Shown here one piece after another: positions 52,515 through 58,035 of a stretch of 64,000 bases of DNA. The translations under genes were made by a program, and so were the position numbers. The notes under the pieces were generated by a model. That model saw only the letters and a list, made by a program, of their open reading frames with translations, did no database searches and was not told where the DNA came from. Origin of the DNA: Bagarius yarrelli (lineage: Eukaryota; Chordata; Actinopteri; Siluriformes; Sisoridae); NCBI GenBank assembly GCA_005784505.1, contig VCAZ01000020.1, forward strand, positions 1,397,392-1,461,391, given 5' to 3'. Each line of letters begins with the position of its first letter. Within the stretch, counting starts at the first letter, position 1.

Positions 52515-53910
52515 GTGTGTAGAGGGGATTTATATACCCGTTCACTTGCTCAGAACAGAAAAGTCTTCGCTTACACTGTGAACGATTCGTTACACATGGG
52601 ATGATTTTGCTTTCAGTTTTAAACTGGCGGAATGAAGGATGTCTTCCCCTCTGCTGAGACTGTTTAACAGTGATGGATGGAACATTGATGACATTTCAAT
52701 CTTTCTTTGCACAACGTGATTCTGTTACAGAAGCAATGAAGTGAGAAAAACAGGGTAAATGTCATGTTTTGACAACAGCTTTTACATTGTCCCAGAGAGC
52801 TTAATTTACCTGTGCAGTAGATTAATTCTCCAAAACAGCACCTGGAGCGCATGTGACTTACACATACTCCTACCCCTAGATTAATTGCCCATCCGTTTAT
52901 CCACACAGCCATCTTTCAGACCATATATTCTACACAGGATGAAACAGATCCTAGAGACTTGAACCTGGCGTGCAAAGCAGGGGACAACCTGGATGAAATG
53001 CCAACCTGTTGTATGGCACAATCACACACTCTCACACACTGCGGACAATATAATCTAAATTTTTTCACATATACTTTTTAACAGCACAGTGAAATTATTT
53101 TTCTGCATATCCCATCTTAGTAAGTTGGGGGTCAGAGCGCAGGGTCAGCTATGATACAGCGCCCCTGGAGCAGGAAGGGTTAGGGGTCTTGCTCAAGGAC
53201 CTAACAGTGGTTGGCTTGCCGGTGGAGGGGCTTGAACCCAGGTGTTTCTGGTCTTCAGATCAACAGCTGGCAGTGGTGGGGCTCAAACCCAGGTTTTGCT
53301 AGTCCACAAATCAGCAACTCAGCACCTTAACCATTTGAGCCACCACTGCCGAGATGCCAAACAGTCTATTGGGTATGCGTCTAAGTGGTAGCATTGTGGA
53401 CTACTAATCAGAGGGTTGTGAGTTGAAATCACATAACCACTGTATGGTTTAGAGATGGTGACACTGAGAAAGAGGCAGGAGGCAGAGTTGGAGGTAGCAG
53501 AGCTAAAGATGTCGAGGTTCTTTCTGGGACAGAATTAGAAAAGATTACATCAGAGGGACGGTTCATGTTAGATGTTTCGGGGACAAAGCAAAGACAGACA
53601 GGTGGTCATTGAGATAGTTTGGACATGCGCAGAGACGGGATAGTGGAAATATTGTTAGATGGATGTTGGACGGTAGGAGGTATAATAGATGGATGTAATC
53701 AAAGAGGACATGCAGTTAGTGGGTCTGAGTGAAGAGGTTGCAGAGAAAGAGGGCTGGGTGGAGGCAGATGATTGGCTGAGGCGTCCGCTGAAGGGAACAG
53801 CCAAAAGAAGAAGACTAGTTTTCCAGTACCAAAGCTCTTCTGTCCATCAAGTAGAACAGTAGCGAATTTATTGATAGCTTAGCTCTTTCAAGCAAGCAGC
53901 CTTGAACTAG

Positions 53911-53965
<55 letters not shown>

Positions 53966-54332
53966 TTTAAAGTGTTGTTTTTTAGATTTTCTGACAGCTA
54001 CACCATCTTGCATCCTTTGTAGTGACCACATCAGTCACTACAAACAGGCCAAGGTTTAGTGTCGGCGGTATTCATTACAACTAAAGTGTATTTAGTATAA
54101 GAAGTATGTCATGTACTTGCTCGACAAATCTTCTACAACACTTTTCCCAGTTTAATAGATCATTTCAAGCATTAAAATGGTGTGTGTGTGTGTGTGTGTG
54201 TTTTAGCTTACCACATTGCTTTCATGCACCTCTGGATTCATGGTCAGCTGAACAACGAACCATGTAGCATTGCGCAAAATGAAAGCTGTAATCAGATTCC
54301 AGTGAATGATGTTTCTCAGGCATCGGATGCTC
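28811..54332 (-). CDS. crhr1: Corticotropin-releasing hormone receptor 1, 3' eight exons (partial gene)
   Basis: Minus-strand split gene; joined exons 54332-54212, 49948-49795, 49215-49155, 46644-46572, 44788-44703, 39637-39502, 37015-36974 and 28951-28811 encode 270 residues plus a stop. The product is the seven-helix part of a class B GPCR, a plasma-membrane receptor for CRH/urocortin peptides that couples mainly to Gs and controls the stress axis. Visible hallmarks: IIHWNL in TM2, WCRL and GEGCYLHT in TM3, CWFGK in ECL2 (the Cys pairs with that of WCRL in the family), [20 protein letters not shown] in TM5/ICL3, [11 protein letters not shown] in TM6, VNPGEDE in ECL3, and a tail ending KQSSAV that keeps a class I PDZ-ligand shape. 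Human CRHR1 (415 aa) has the same spacing, so about 145 N-terminal residues are missing and lie off the window. The tail resembles CRHR1 ([15 protein letters not shown]) rather than CRHR2. Catfishes also have a CRHR1-like third receptor, which I cannot exclude. Confidence 0.95.
28995..29395 (+). mobile_element. GTAAC-rich DNA element, family E
   Basis: AAAAGTAACTAATTACCAGG, CAAATATGTCAAATAACTTG, GATGTCCC, and further in GTAGTGTTTATACTTCCAGC and GTTTAAACTTCTTGGACTTG all recur at 47478-47762. Ends of the GTAACTAATTAC kind are typical of hAT-like fish elements. In the last crhr1 intron. Confidence 0.6.
29494..29531. repeat. (GT)n microsatellite
   Basis: GT array with one interruption, in the last crhr1 intron. 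Confidence 0.93.
31238..31955 (-). mobile_element. Non-autonomous TIR element, family D, longer copy
   Basis: Ends GCGTTTATACTGCATGCAT on the left and CCTGCAGTGTAAATCAAGCC on the right, inverted relative to each other. Internal blocks match 14913-15292 in reverse complement. A related stretch with GTAAACAGCACAAACTGCAT follows at 32020-32205. Confidence 0.6.
32888..32960 (+). mobile_element. hAT-like element 5' end
   Basis: CAGAGGTGGGGGGTAACGAA then TTACATTTACTTCGTTACAT is the inverted-terminal form of a common teleost hAT-like family. The body is broken by a SINE at 33095-33300. Confidence 0.55.
33095..33300 (-). repeat. SINE family B
   Basis: Reverse complement of family B: TCCCATCTTAGTAAGTTGGA, GGTCAGCTATGATACAGCGC, CAGCGGTTGGCTTGCCAGTG, CTTAACCATTTGAGCCACTA. 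Confidence 0.85.
33370..33465 (+). pseudogene. Possible hAT transposase BED-finger relic
   Basis: After a stop codon the plus-strand frame reads [18 protein letters not shown]. The spacing of a Cys followed by SSNLNKHV resembles the end of a BED zinc finger of hAT transposases, which normally reads ...TSNLKRHL. It sits about 480 bp inside the hAT-like end at 32888. Only one zinc-ligand Cys is visible and there is no long open frame, so at best it is a dead fragment. Confidence 0.3.
34030..34170 (+). repeat. Family A SINE, head shortened
   Basis: GGTGGCTTATGGTTAAGGTG, then directly the CCACCAAGCTACCACTGTTG middle and GTAAGTCGCTTTAGATGAAA tail. The B-box region is deleted. Confidence 0.82.
34674..34745 (-). 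repeat. LINE/SINE 3' tail, TTGACTTGAC type
   Basis: GTCAAGTCAAGTCAAGTCAC followed by CTTTATTTATATCCATAGCG and AAAGCAGCTTTACAGAATC: the reverse complement of a retroelement end finishing in TTGACTTGAC. Confidence 0.65.
34885..35072 (+). repeat. Family A SINE, full length
   Basis: GGTAGCTTAGTGGTTAAGGT, TAGGCTTGATTCCCAGTACC, CCACTGCTGGGCCCCCGAGC, GTAAGTCGCTCTGGATAACA, CAAATGCCGTAAATGTA. Confidence 0.9.
35700..35890 (-). repeat. Family A SINE, full length
   Basis: CATTTACATATACAGCATTT, AGCGGCTTACATTTATCTCC, TTGCTCAGGGGCCCCACGGT, GAATCCCTATCTTCCAATTA, then GCACTACCACTTCC. Confidence 0.88.
36095..36210 (+). repeat. Family A SINE with central deletion
   Basis: GGTGGCTCAGTGGTTAAGGC joins directly to GATAAATGTAAGTCGCTCTG and GGACGTCTGCCAAATGCTGT. 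The CCACTGCTGGGC block is missing. Confidence 0.85.
36215..36305 (-). repeat. Family C 5' fragment
   Basis: GAGGAAACCGGAGAACCCTA then AAACCCACACAGATATGCAA ACCTCCA, the reverse complement of the family C head. Confidence 0.7.
36974..37015 (-). CDS. crhr1: crhr1 42-nt exon encoding TM7
   Basis: Exactly 14 codons, [14 protein letters not shown], phase 0 on both sides, acceptor CAG and donor GTAGGT. In class B receptors this small in-frame exon is known to be skipped in some isoforms (for example CRF1d and the calcitonin receptor delta-e13 form), giving a receptor with a shortened TM7. The same exon structure here keeps that option open. Confidence 0.95.
38855..39129 (-). pseudogene. DIRS-like retrotransposon gag fragment
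   Basis: A minus-strand frame of 89 codons contains [20 protein letters not shown] then [24 protein letters not shown]. The pattern YxELxxVxxRAxxKLxIxxP...SRLxERFL recurs in the first (gag-like) ORF of DIRS/Ngaro-type fish retrotransposons, as I remember it. The frame stops shortly after and there is no nearby reverse transcriptase, so this is an isolated remnant in the crhr1 intron before the 14-residue exon. Confidence 0.5.
39502..39637 (-). CDS. crhr1: crhr1 exon encoding TM6 and ECL3
   Basis: 136 nt. One base completes Arg, then 45 residues: [20 protein letters not shown], then [20 protein letters not shown], then LESFQ. It contains the PLLG kink of TM6 and the acidic ECL3. Acceptor TATAG, donor GTAAGC, phase 0 end. 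ISQ replaces VSR of the human protein. Confidence 0.97.
40466..41458. mobile_element. TIR element carrying an internal 50-bp minisatellite
   Basis: The left end TTCTATTTTTATACCCCTAC is mirrored by the right end GGGTAGGGCTAAAGGGTAGA plus AATAG in reverse complement. Teleost elements with CCCCTACCCC-rich ends are known. Between them lies a satellite of about ten 50-bp units. No transposase frame, so non-autonomous. Confidence 0.6.
40856..41410. repeat. 50-bp minisatellite, about 10 copies
   Basis: The block AGTGATCCCA recurs at 40901, 40951, 41001, 41051, 41101 (diverged), 41151, 41201, 41251 and about 41302, a strict 50-bp step. Each good unit contains CCCAAGGGTATCTTGGG, a 6-bp stem with a 5-nt loop. 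The last unit is shortened to about 29 bp. Confidence 0.95.
42524..42656 (+). repeat. Direct repeat D1 of a complex repeat cluster
   Basis: GTCGCAGTATTTTATATAAC, TTAAGCGTTGTGTTGCACTG, TAGTATATGTAGTGTTAAAT, then GCACCGACTATAACCGGAAA. A second copy is at 43174-43313. GCACCGA followed by a mirrored GTCGGTGTC near 42675 looks like small inverted ends of a hAT-type MITE. Confidence 0.8.
42761..42947 (+). repeat. Inverted repeat, left arm (187 bp)
   Basis: From ACTGCAGATTCAGGTTTTCA to TAGATACATGGCA. The reverse complement lies at 43535-43720 with only about a 1-bp indel visible near CCGTAATACAAAC versus CCGTAAACAAAC. Spacer about 587 bp. Confidence 0.95.
42970..43170 (+). repeat. 25-bp minisatellite, short diverged block
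   Basis: About eight copies of TATAGTCCAATCACATTTGT TACAG-like units, more diverged than the main block at 43735-44315. Confidence 0.9.
43174..43313 (+). repeat. Direct repeat D2
   Basis: Second copy of 42524-42656 in the same orientation, about 90% alike by eye, placed between the short satellite block and the right inverted arm. Confidence 0.8.
43535..43720 (-). repeat. Inverted repeat, right arm (186 bp)
   Basis: Starts TGCCATGTATCTAACCAGAA and ends CCTGAATCTGCAGT, the reverse complement of 42761-42947. It is followed at once by the main 25-bp array. Confidence 0.95.
43735..44315 (+). repeat. 25-bp minisatellite, about 23 copies
   Basis: Consensus AGTATAGTCCAATCAGATTT CTTAC, alternating CAGATTT(C) and CACATTT(G) variants. 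The higher-order pattern of variants suggests multi-unit duplications. It lies inside the crhr1 intron between the TM5/ICL3 exon and the TM6 exon. Confidence 0.95.
44703..44788 (-). CDS. crhr1: crhr1 exon encoding TM5 and ICL3
   Basis: 86 nt encoding [20 protein letters not shown] then TTSETIQY plus AG of an Arg codon. Covers the cytoplasmic half of TM5 and ICL3, the main G-protein contact in this family, and looks identical to human CRHR1 by eye. Acceptor CAG preceded by a T-rich tract; donor GTGAGC. Confidence 0.96.
45308..45402. repeat. (AT)n-(AG)n compound microsatellite
   Basis: (AT)n at 45308-45348 directly joined to (AG)n, then AAGAGAGAAAG and GATA units. Confidence 0.95.
45525..46252. 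mobile_element. Tc1-like MITE split by a LINE fragment
   Basis: Left end GGGCAAAAATATTAGAACAC CTGACC and right end GGTGTCCACAAACTTTTGGC are inverted. The interior contains CATCCTATTTCAGATTTAGT and GTTCCAGTTCATCCAATAGG, shared with 56186-56345 and 57770-57830. LINE sequence in the opposite sense occupies 45830-46205. Confidence 0.65.
45830..46205 (-). mobile_element. LINE 3' end with ORF2 C-terminus relic
   Basis: The minus-strand frame 46204-45980 ends [38 protein letters not shown], the pattern WNxLPxxIR...FKxxLKTHLF found at the C-terminus of CR1/L2/Rex1-type LINE reverse transcriptases. The following tail has a GTGCTACATAAATATACTTG end with CCTTGCCTTAC. 5'-truncated, as usual for LINE copies. 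Confidence 0.7.
46367..46420. repeat. (CTAT)n microsatellite
   Basis: About 13 perfect tetranucleotide units. Confidence 0.95.
46572..46644 (-). CDS. crhr1: crhr1 exon encoding ECL2 and start of TM5
   Basis: 73 nt. One base completes Lys, then 24 residues: [24 protein letters not shown]. It carries the ECL2 cysteine and the TDYIYQ segment near the peptide-binding mouth. Acceptor TAG, donor GTATGT, ending in phase 0. Ser replaces the Gly of human YQGPM. Confidence 0.94.
47478..47762 (+). mobile_element. GTAAC-rich DNA element, family E
   Basis: TTCTAGTTACTTTTCATAAG, CATTACCAGAGAAAGTGACT, CAAATATGTCATGTAACTTG, GTAGTGTTTATACTTGCAGA. Same order of blocks as 28995-29395. Confidence 0.6.
48100..48215 (+). 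repeat. Family C 3' part
   Basis: GGCTGAGATAGGCTCCAGCA, GATCCCTGTGACCCCGAATT, AGGGAATAAGTGGGTATAGA and a (GAAT)n tail. Confidence 0.88.
48612..49083. mobile_element. Tc1-like MITE with a nested SINE
   Basis: Left end ACACTATAATGTATGAACAA AAGTTTCTGGACACC is the inverted match of right end GGTGTCCCAATACTTTTGTC TATATAGTGT. A minus-strand family A SINE (48665-48820) sits inside. About 310 bp without the SINE, no coding capacity. Confidence 0.75.
48665..48822 (-). repeat. Family A SINE nested in a MITE
   Basis: CATTTATCTCTTGTATACAA, GGGTCTTGCTCAGGGGCCCA, CAAATCCCAATCTTCCAATT, ACCTTAACCACTGTGCTACC. Confidence 0.88.
49155..49215 (-). CDS. crhr1: crhr1 exon encoding TM4
   Basis: 61 nt. It completes a split Cys codon (T|GT) and encodes [19 protein letters not shown] followed by AA of the next Lys codon. 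Acceptor CAG, donor GTAAGT. The residue after GW is Cys, where human CRHR1 has Gly and CRHR2 has Cys. The intron upstream is only 579 bp, the shortest in the gene. Confidence 0.94.
49600..49710 (+). repeat. Family A SINE fragment
   Basis: TCAGAAGGTTAAGCCCCAGC, then GTTATTGCTGGGCCCTTAAA CAAGGCCCTTAA. Head and tail are lost. It lies about 85 bp from the TM3 exon. Confidence 0.65.
49795..49948 (-). CDS. crhr1: crhr1 exon encoding TM3 and start of TM4
   Basis: 154 nt, phase 0 start, 51 residues plus one base. It encodes [20 protein letters not shown], then [20 protein letters not shown], then [11 protein letters not shown]. It holds the TM3 cysteine that forms the conserved disulfide with ECL2 and the class B Glu of GEGCYLHT. 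The acceptor is GATAG, the donor GTGAGT. Human CRHR1 has Gly where this exon begins with Ile. Confidence 0.95.
50255..50420 (-). repeat. Family A SINE, full length
   Basis: CAGACGCCCTTATCCAGAGC, AAGGGCCTTGCTCAGGGGCC, CAGCAGTGGTGGCATGG, CAACACCTTAACCACTAAGC. Confidence 0.9.
51181..51228. repeat. (CA)n microsatellite
   Basis: CA array with one GTG interruption. Confidence 0.95.
51351..52510. repeat. 1.16-kb polypyrimidine tract ending in (CT)n
   Basis: Almost pure C/T on the plus strand, mostly CTCTCT, TTTCTC and TTCTTT mixtures with rare A and G, ending in a perfect (CT)n run at about 52444-52510. It is G/A-rich in the crhr1 transcript. It creates long spurious frames (up to 417 codons of Ser/Leu/Phe) with no protein family behind them. 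Imperfect tandem higher-order blocks are visible, for example the repeated CTATTCTTTCTCTTTCGCTC. Confidence 0.97.
53100..53350 (-). repeat. SINE family B with internal duplication
   Basis: CCCATCTTAGTAAGTTGGGG, TCAGCTATGATACAGCGCCC, then two successive copies of CAAACCCAGGT(G/T)TT...GGTC...TCAGATCA-like sequence before CTTAACCATTTGAGCCACCA. Confidence 0.85.
53388..53452 (+). repeat. Family A SINE head fragment
   Basis: AGTGGTAGCATTGTGGACTA, CTAATCAGAGGGTTGTGAGT, then TGAAATC: tRNA-like head only. Confidence 0.6.
53458..53815 (+). mobile_element. LINE 3' fragment, reverse transcriptase C-terminus relic
   Basis: The plus-strand frame reads [21 protein letters not shown], matching the RWFGHVxRR...GN pattern at the C-terminus of several LINE reverse transcriptases. 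Further on, GGCGTCCGCTGAAGGGAACA then GCCAAAAGAAGAAGA is the usual end of this fish LINE type. Stop codons show it is dead. Confidence 0.65.
53915..53961. repeat. (AT)n microsatellite
   Basis: About 23 AT units, roughly 250 bp downstream of the crhr1 TM2 exon in the transcript. Confidence 0.95.
54180..54201. repeat. (GT)n beside the TM2 exon donor
   Basis: Ten GT units on the plus strand, AC in the crhr1 transcript, starting 10-11 nt into the intron. Confidence 0.95.
54212..54332 (-). CDS. crhr1: crhr1 exon encoding TM2
   Basis: 121 nt. The first G completes an Arg codon from an upstream exon, then 40 residues run [13 protein letters not shown]... to ...NPEVHESNV. Donor is GTAAGC (intron starts 54211), phase 0. 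The acceptor CAG at 54333-54335 is directly preceded in the transcript by GCGCG and a UG repeat instead of a normal polypyrimidine tract. A second dinucleotide repeat, AC in the transcript, starts about 11 nt past the donor. Length 121 is not a multiple of three, so skipping would shift the frame. This is the first exon of the gene visible in the window. Confidence 0.93.
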
Positions 54333-54333
54333 C

Positions 54334-54371
<38 letters not shown>

Positions 54372-54376
54372 CGCGC
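54333..54376 (-). promoter_or_regulatory. crhr1: Unusual 3' splice site: UG repeat in place of polypyrimidine tract
   Basis: Read in the transcript, the stretch is GCGCGUGUUUG, then about 13 UG units, then UGCGCGCAG before the exon. There is no adenosine between the CUAG at 54376-54377 and the acceptor AG, so the branch point must be at least about 43 nt upstream. UG repeats bind TDP-43 and CELF proteins in vertebrates, and a (UG)n next to the CFTR exon 9 acceptor causes skipping. Confidence 0.7.
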
Positions 54377-54698
54377 TAGATTTACTTACCCTTTTTAACT
54401 CCTAGTATATTACCAACAGATGACCAACTTCACAGTGACTAGTTGAGACATGTGTGTTGTGGAGAATCTGTAGCTAAGCTGCTTTATGATACACGGTACT
54501 AAATTTAGTACAGTATTACAGAGAAAAGGTTTTTTTTTTAATATTTAAAACATAAATAGGTCACATGACATTTAATCTTTACAGCCCCGTTATCTTTGAT
54601 TAACCAATCATACCAATTATACACACACCCATGTGTATACACAAAGACACAAAGACAAACTAACATTTAAACAAGCAACACAATCACACACATGCGAA

Positions 54699-54701
<3 letters not shown>

Positions 54702-54740
<39 letters not shown>
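54702..54740. repeat. (CA)n microsatellite
   Basis: About 19 CA units, in the intron upstream of the TM2 exon. Confidence 0.95.
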
Positions 54741-54743
<3 letters not shown>

Positions 54744-55079
54744 GCTTATATGTCCATTTCCTTTCAATAAAACAACATTTGGCCTGTTTTTCGATTGTGT
54801 TATAATGCCACAAAAAATGCTGGCGAAATAAGACCCCAGGGTTTCCAGGTTATGTACAAATGCCTATTGTGTGTGTATTGTGTGTTTGTATTGTGTGCTT
54901 AGGTTTTAACAATACTGGCCTACAAAAAGTATCTAGAATTACGTGTGTCTGAAGTCCATCCCTGTGTCAAGTACATAGTGCTCTGAAGAGCAGGACTAAC
55001 AGTCACAGGGTTTAACGGGTTTTTGTTGTTAAAATGACAGAAAATGTCCAGCTGAGAAACAGAAACGGTTTCAAGAAAA

Positions 55080-55565
55080 TGATTAAAAGAAAGAAACAAA
55101 GTAAAAAAAAGAAAGAAAGAAGGAAAGTAAATGAATAAAAAATGTAGAAAATTATAAAGAAAGAAAAAAAGAAAAACGATAAAGATAGAAAAATGAGAAC
55201 AAAAAAAAATGAAAACAAAGAAAGAAAGAAAAACTAAAAAAGTAAGAATAAAATAAAAAAAAGAAAAAAGAAAAAAGGAGGAAAGAAGGAAAGACAAGAT
55301 GGAAACAAACAAAAACAATAAAGTAAAAGAAAAACCAAGAAAGGAGAAAATGATGAAATAAAAAGAGGTTAAAACAGAAGGAAACAAAGAAAGAAAAAAG
55401 TGAAACAAAATAAAAAGAATGACATAAATGAGGAAAGAAAGAAAGGAAACATAAAGAAATAAAAATGAAGAAGATTAAAAAACAGAAAAGAAAATGGAAA
55501 ATATGTAAAACAAAATTATACAAGAAAAAAATTGCAAGAAAGAAATAAGCAAAGAAAGAAACAGT
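55080..55565. repeat. 485-bp polypurine tract
   Basis: A/G-rich AAAGAAAG-type sequence with only scattered C and T. It is U/C-rich in the crhr1 transcript. The long Phe/Leu/Ser frames on the minus strand are compositional artefacts. Confidence 0.93.
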
Positions 55566-55749
55566 TTGAAGGCTTAAAAACCTTTTATTAAGTTATAAAT
55601 TAAAAAAAAGATAAATGCAAAAAACTTGTACTTTTACATGTACTTGCAAAAAAGGCAGCAGCAGGAACAGAAACCAAGAATCTACACAAAGCATGTTCCA
55701 GGTTAGGTTACAGCTCTCAGAATGTAAAAAAACCCCCACTACAGTGTGT

Positions 55750-55751
<2 letters not shown>

Positions 55752-55782
<31 letters not shown>
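55752..55782. repeat. (GT)n microsatellite
   Basis: About 15 GT units. Confidence 0.95.
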
Positions 55783-55783
<1 letters not shown>

Positions 55784-56185
55784 CAGCAGCAGTAACCTGA
55801 GCCATCATCTCAGTGTGATCATGTGACCAGCAGCTTCACCAAATCACTTGCTGAGAATATGTTAAGAATGATGGGCACCAGTAGGCTACCATAAACCCAT
55901 AGGGTATACAAATGGACACACACACACACACCCACACACACAGTACACAGTCTAGGTGCCTATAATTAAATTCAGTAACGTGAGTGGGTTTTTAGGAAAT
56001 TAATTCACAATAGCACAATAGCACAATAGAAAGAAGAAAGGATTGTGCCTAATGCTTATGCAGTACAAAGAGAACAGGGAAGTGTATAAAAAGAAAGGTA
56101 GAAGCGAAGGATGAACAGATAAAGGAAGTCAGATTGTTATTAAATGCAAATGTGCTGAGCTGAATGAGCTCATAAATGACTTTCT

Positions 56186-56345
56186 CCTACACAATATAAG
56201 CTGAATTATTGGGACACCTAACCATTAAATCCATATGGCTTTTATAAACATCCTATTCCAGATTCAGTCTCACTTCTACTCCTGTAATAACTTCCACACT
56301 TGCCCAAATGATTTCTATTAGATTGTGAAGCATGGGTGTGAGAAT
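56186..56345 (+). mobile_element. Tc1-like MITE, left half
   Basis: ATTGGGACACCTAACCATT, AAACATCCTATTCCAGATTC, AGTCTCACTTCTACTCCTGT: same blocks as 45540-45625. The right half appears after a 1.4-kb insertion. Confidence 0.6.
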
Positions 56346-56355
56346 TCAGACACAA

Positions 56356-57752
56356 TTAGGGTTGCCATGTTATATACGCAAAAATAAGGGACGGCTGGTG
56401 CAGCGGGGGGGCATGATAGTGTTCTAAGGGTAATAATCATTACATTACATTAAATGTTTGTTTTTTTTCAAGAAAATAATAAGACTTATATCAATGGACA
56501 TCACAATAAACCATGTTTTTCTATTAAAATCAGCGTCAACAGATGTCCTCAGTAGCGAAATACACAGGTATGAGAAGAAACAGCAAGTGAGAAAACAAAA
56601 CATGAGAATTTAAGGAACGTGTGAGATGATAACCATATGTGAGATTTGAACCATATTTATGGACTTATTACATTATCAGATCCATAATTTATTAACTATA
56701 ACTTAACACCCAAAATTAACACTGACACTCAAAAGGTTTATTACATATCCATCCACCCATCCATCCATCCATCCATCCATCCATCCATCCATCCTTGATA
56801 CCCGCTTATTCCTAATCAGGTTCAGAGGGATAAGCTAGAGTCTATACCAGCTGTCGGGTAAAAGACAGGCGTTACATCCTGATAGGTCACCAGTCCATCA
56901 CAGGGCCACATACACTCACCCTCACTCCTATGGCCAACTTAGAATCACCAATCAATCTAACATACATGTTTTTGGGCTTTAGGAGGAAACCGAAGTACCC
57001 GGAGTAAACCCACGCAAGAACAGGAAGAACATGCAAACTCCACACAGAAAGACCCCTGCCTGGAAATCGAACCAAAGGCATTATATTTTATGAAATATAT
57101 ATATAATAAATCTTTCTCTCTCCTCTCTCTCTCTCTCTCTATCTCGCTCTCTCTTATGTCCTAATAAATTAATGCCTATGTGTCTGACTGTACATCTCCG
57201 CATTAATAAACAAACTATATAATAACATAGGGATTGGAATTCATTTACATGTTAACATTATTTCTTAAAATTTTTTATATAGTAGTTTTATATATTTTTA
57301 TAAGTAGGCAGTGTATAAAATCAATTGGAAACAATCAGAAATTTACCGAGGTGAACCTGTCATTACACTATCTGCCTCCGAAGATGCTTAAGGGGAGAAG
57401 AATTGTGAGACGTTGCTCTGATTACTATTGATCTTGACCTTGTCAGTACTTTTGTCTTGGTTTTAATTACACCTCTAAAACCTTCGAAGCGGGACGCGGA
57501 TCTGGAGCTGCCCTACGCTGTCGTTTTTAAAACTGACTCTTTTGCCAGCGCTCTGCCAATAGACCCACCTTCCCCGTGACCCTGATTAGCCTTTGTTTAA
57601 ACGTGCCTGTAGTAATTATTACCCAATCAGAGAAAGAATAGCTACGAGCCCTCATAGAATATAGGTGGAATTTGTAGAAATGGTGAACAACTCAAAAATA
57701 AGGACAAACGCCGTTCCGTATTTCAAAGGACGGGTGGCAACCATAGCCACAA
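56356..57752. mobile_element. DNA transposon-like insertion with GGTTGCCA ends
   Basis: Left end TTAGGGTTGCCATGTTATAT and right end CGGGTGGCAACCATAG are inverted, with ATAAGGGACGGC mirrored by GCCGTTCCGTATTTCAAAGG in general form. It interrupts the Tc1-like MITE and itself holds a family C copy at 56744-57075. Confidence 0.5.
56744..57075 (-). repeat. Family C retroelement, longest copy
   Basis: (CATC)n tail region, GATACCCGCTTATTCCTAAT, GTCACCAGTCCATCACAGGG, CAATCAATCTAACATACATG, TTTAGGAGGAAACCGAAGTA, AACATGCAAACTCCACACAG, then CCTGGAAATCGAACC. It reaches the tRNA-box-like 5' end, making it about 330 bp. Confidence 0.88.
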
Positions 57753-57837
57753 TAGTAATAATGAGTTTAGTCAGGAGGTCTGGGGTGCAGTTGGTTTTCC
57801 AGTTCATCCCAAAAGTTTCTGGGGGGTGGGTGGTCTC

Positions 57838-58035
57838 AAATGGTTAGGGCAGTAAGTTGTTGATTGGAACACTAGTAAGACTTTACCGCCCCCCACCATT
57901 AGAGGCACTGTATCATAACCAAACCTGTGCTCTGACCCCAACCTTCCAAGATAGGAAATGCGAAGAAAAACATTTCACTATATGTTGTACTGTGTATAAT
58001 CATGTATGTGACACATAAAAGTATCTTGACTGTGC
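57838..58035 (+). repeat. SINE family B
   Basis: CAAATGGTTAGGGCAGTAAG, GGCACTGTATCATAACCAAA, CCTGTGCTCTGACCCCAACC, AAACATTTCACTATATGTTG, TACTGTGTATAATCATGTAT. Confidence 0.8.

Noticed and set aside
51328..52581. 417-codon plus-strand open frame and its overlapping frames
   Set aside because: Made almost entirely of Ser/Leu/Phe from a polypyrimidine tract; all frames are open because the tract has few A or G to form stops.
54384..54400. Donor-like GGTAAGTAA on the minus strand as evidence of another crhr1 exon
   Set aside because: The sequence upstream of it in the transcript has no receptor-like coding in any frame.
54920..55523. Phe-rich minus-strand frames (162 and 123 codons)
   Set aside because: Reverse reading of an A/G-rich low-complexity tract.
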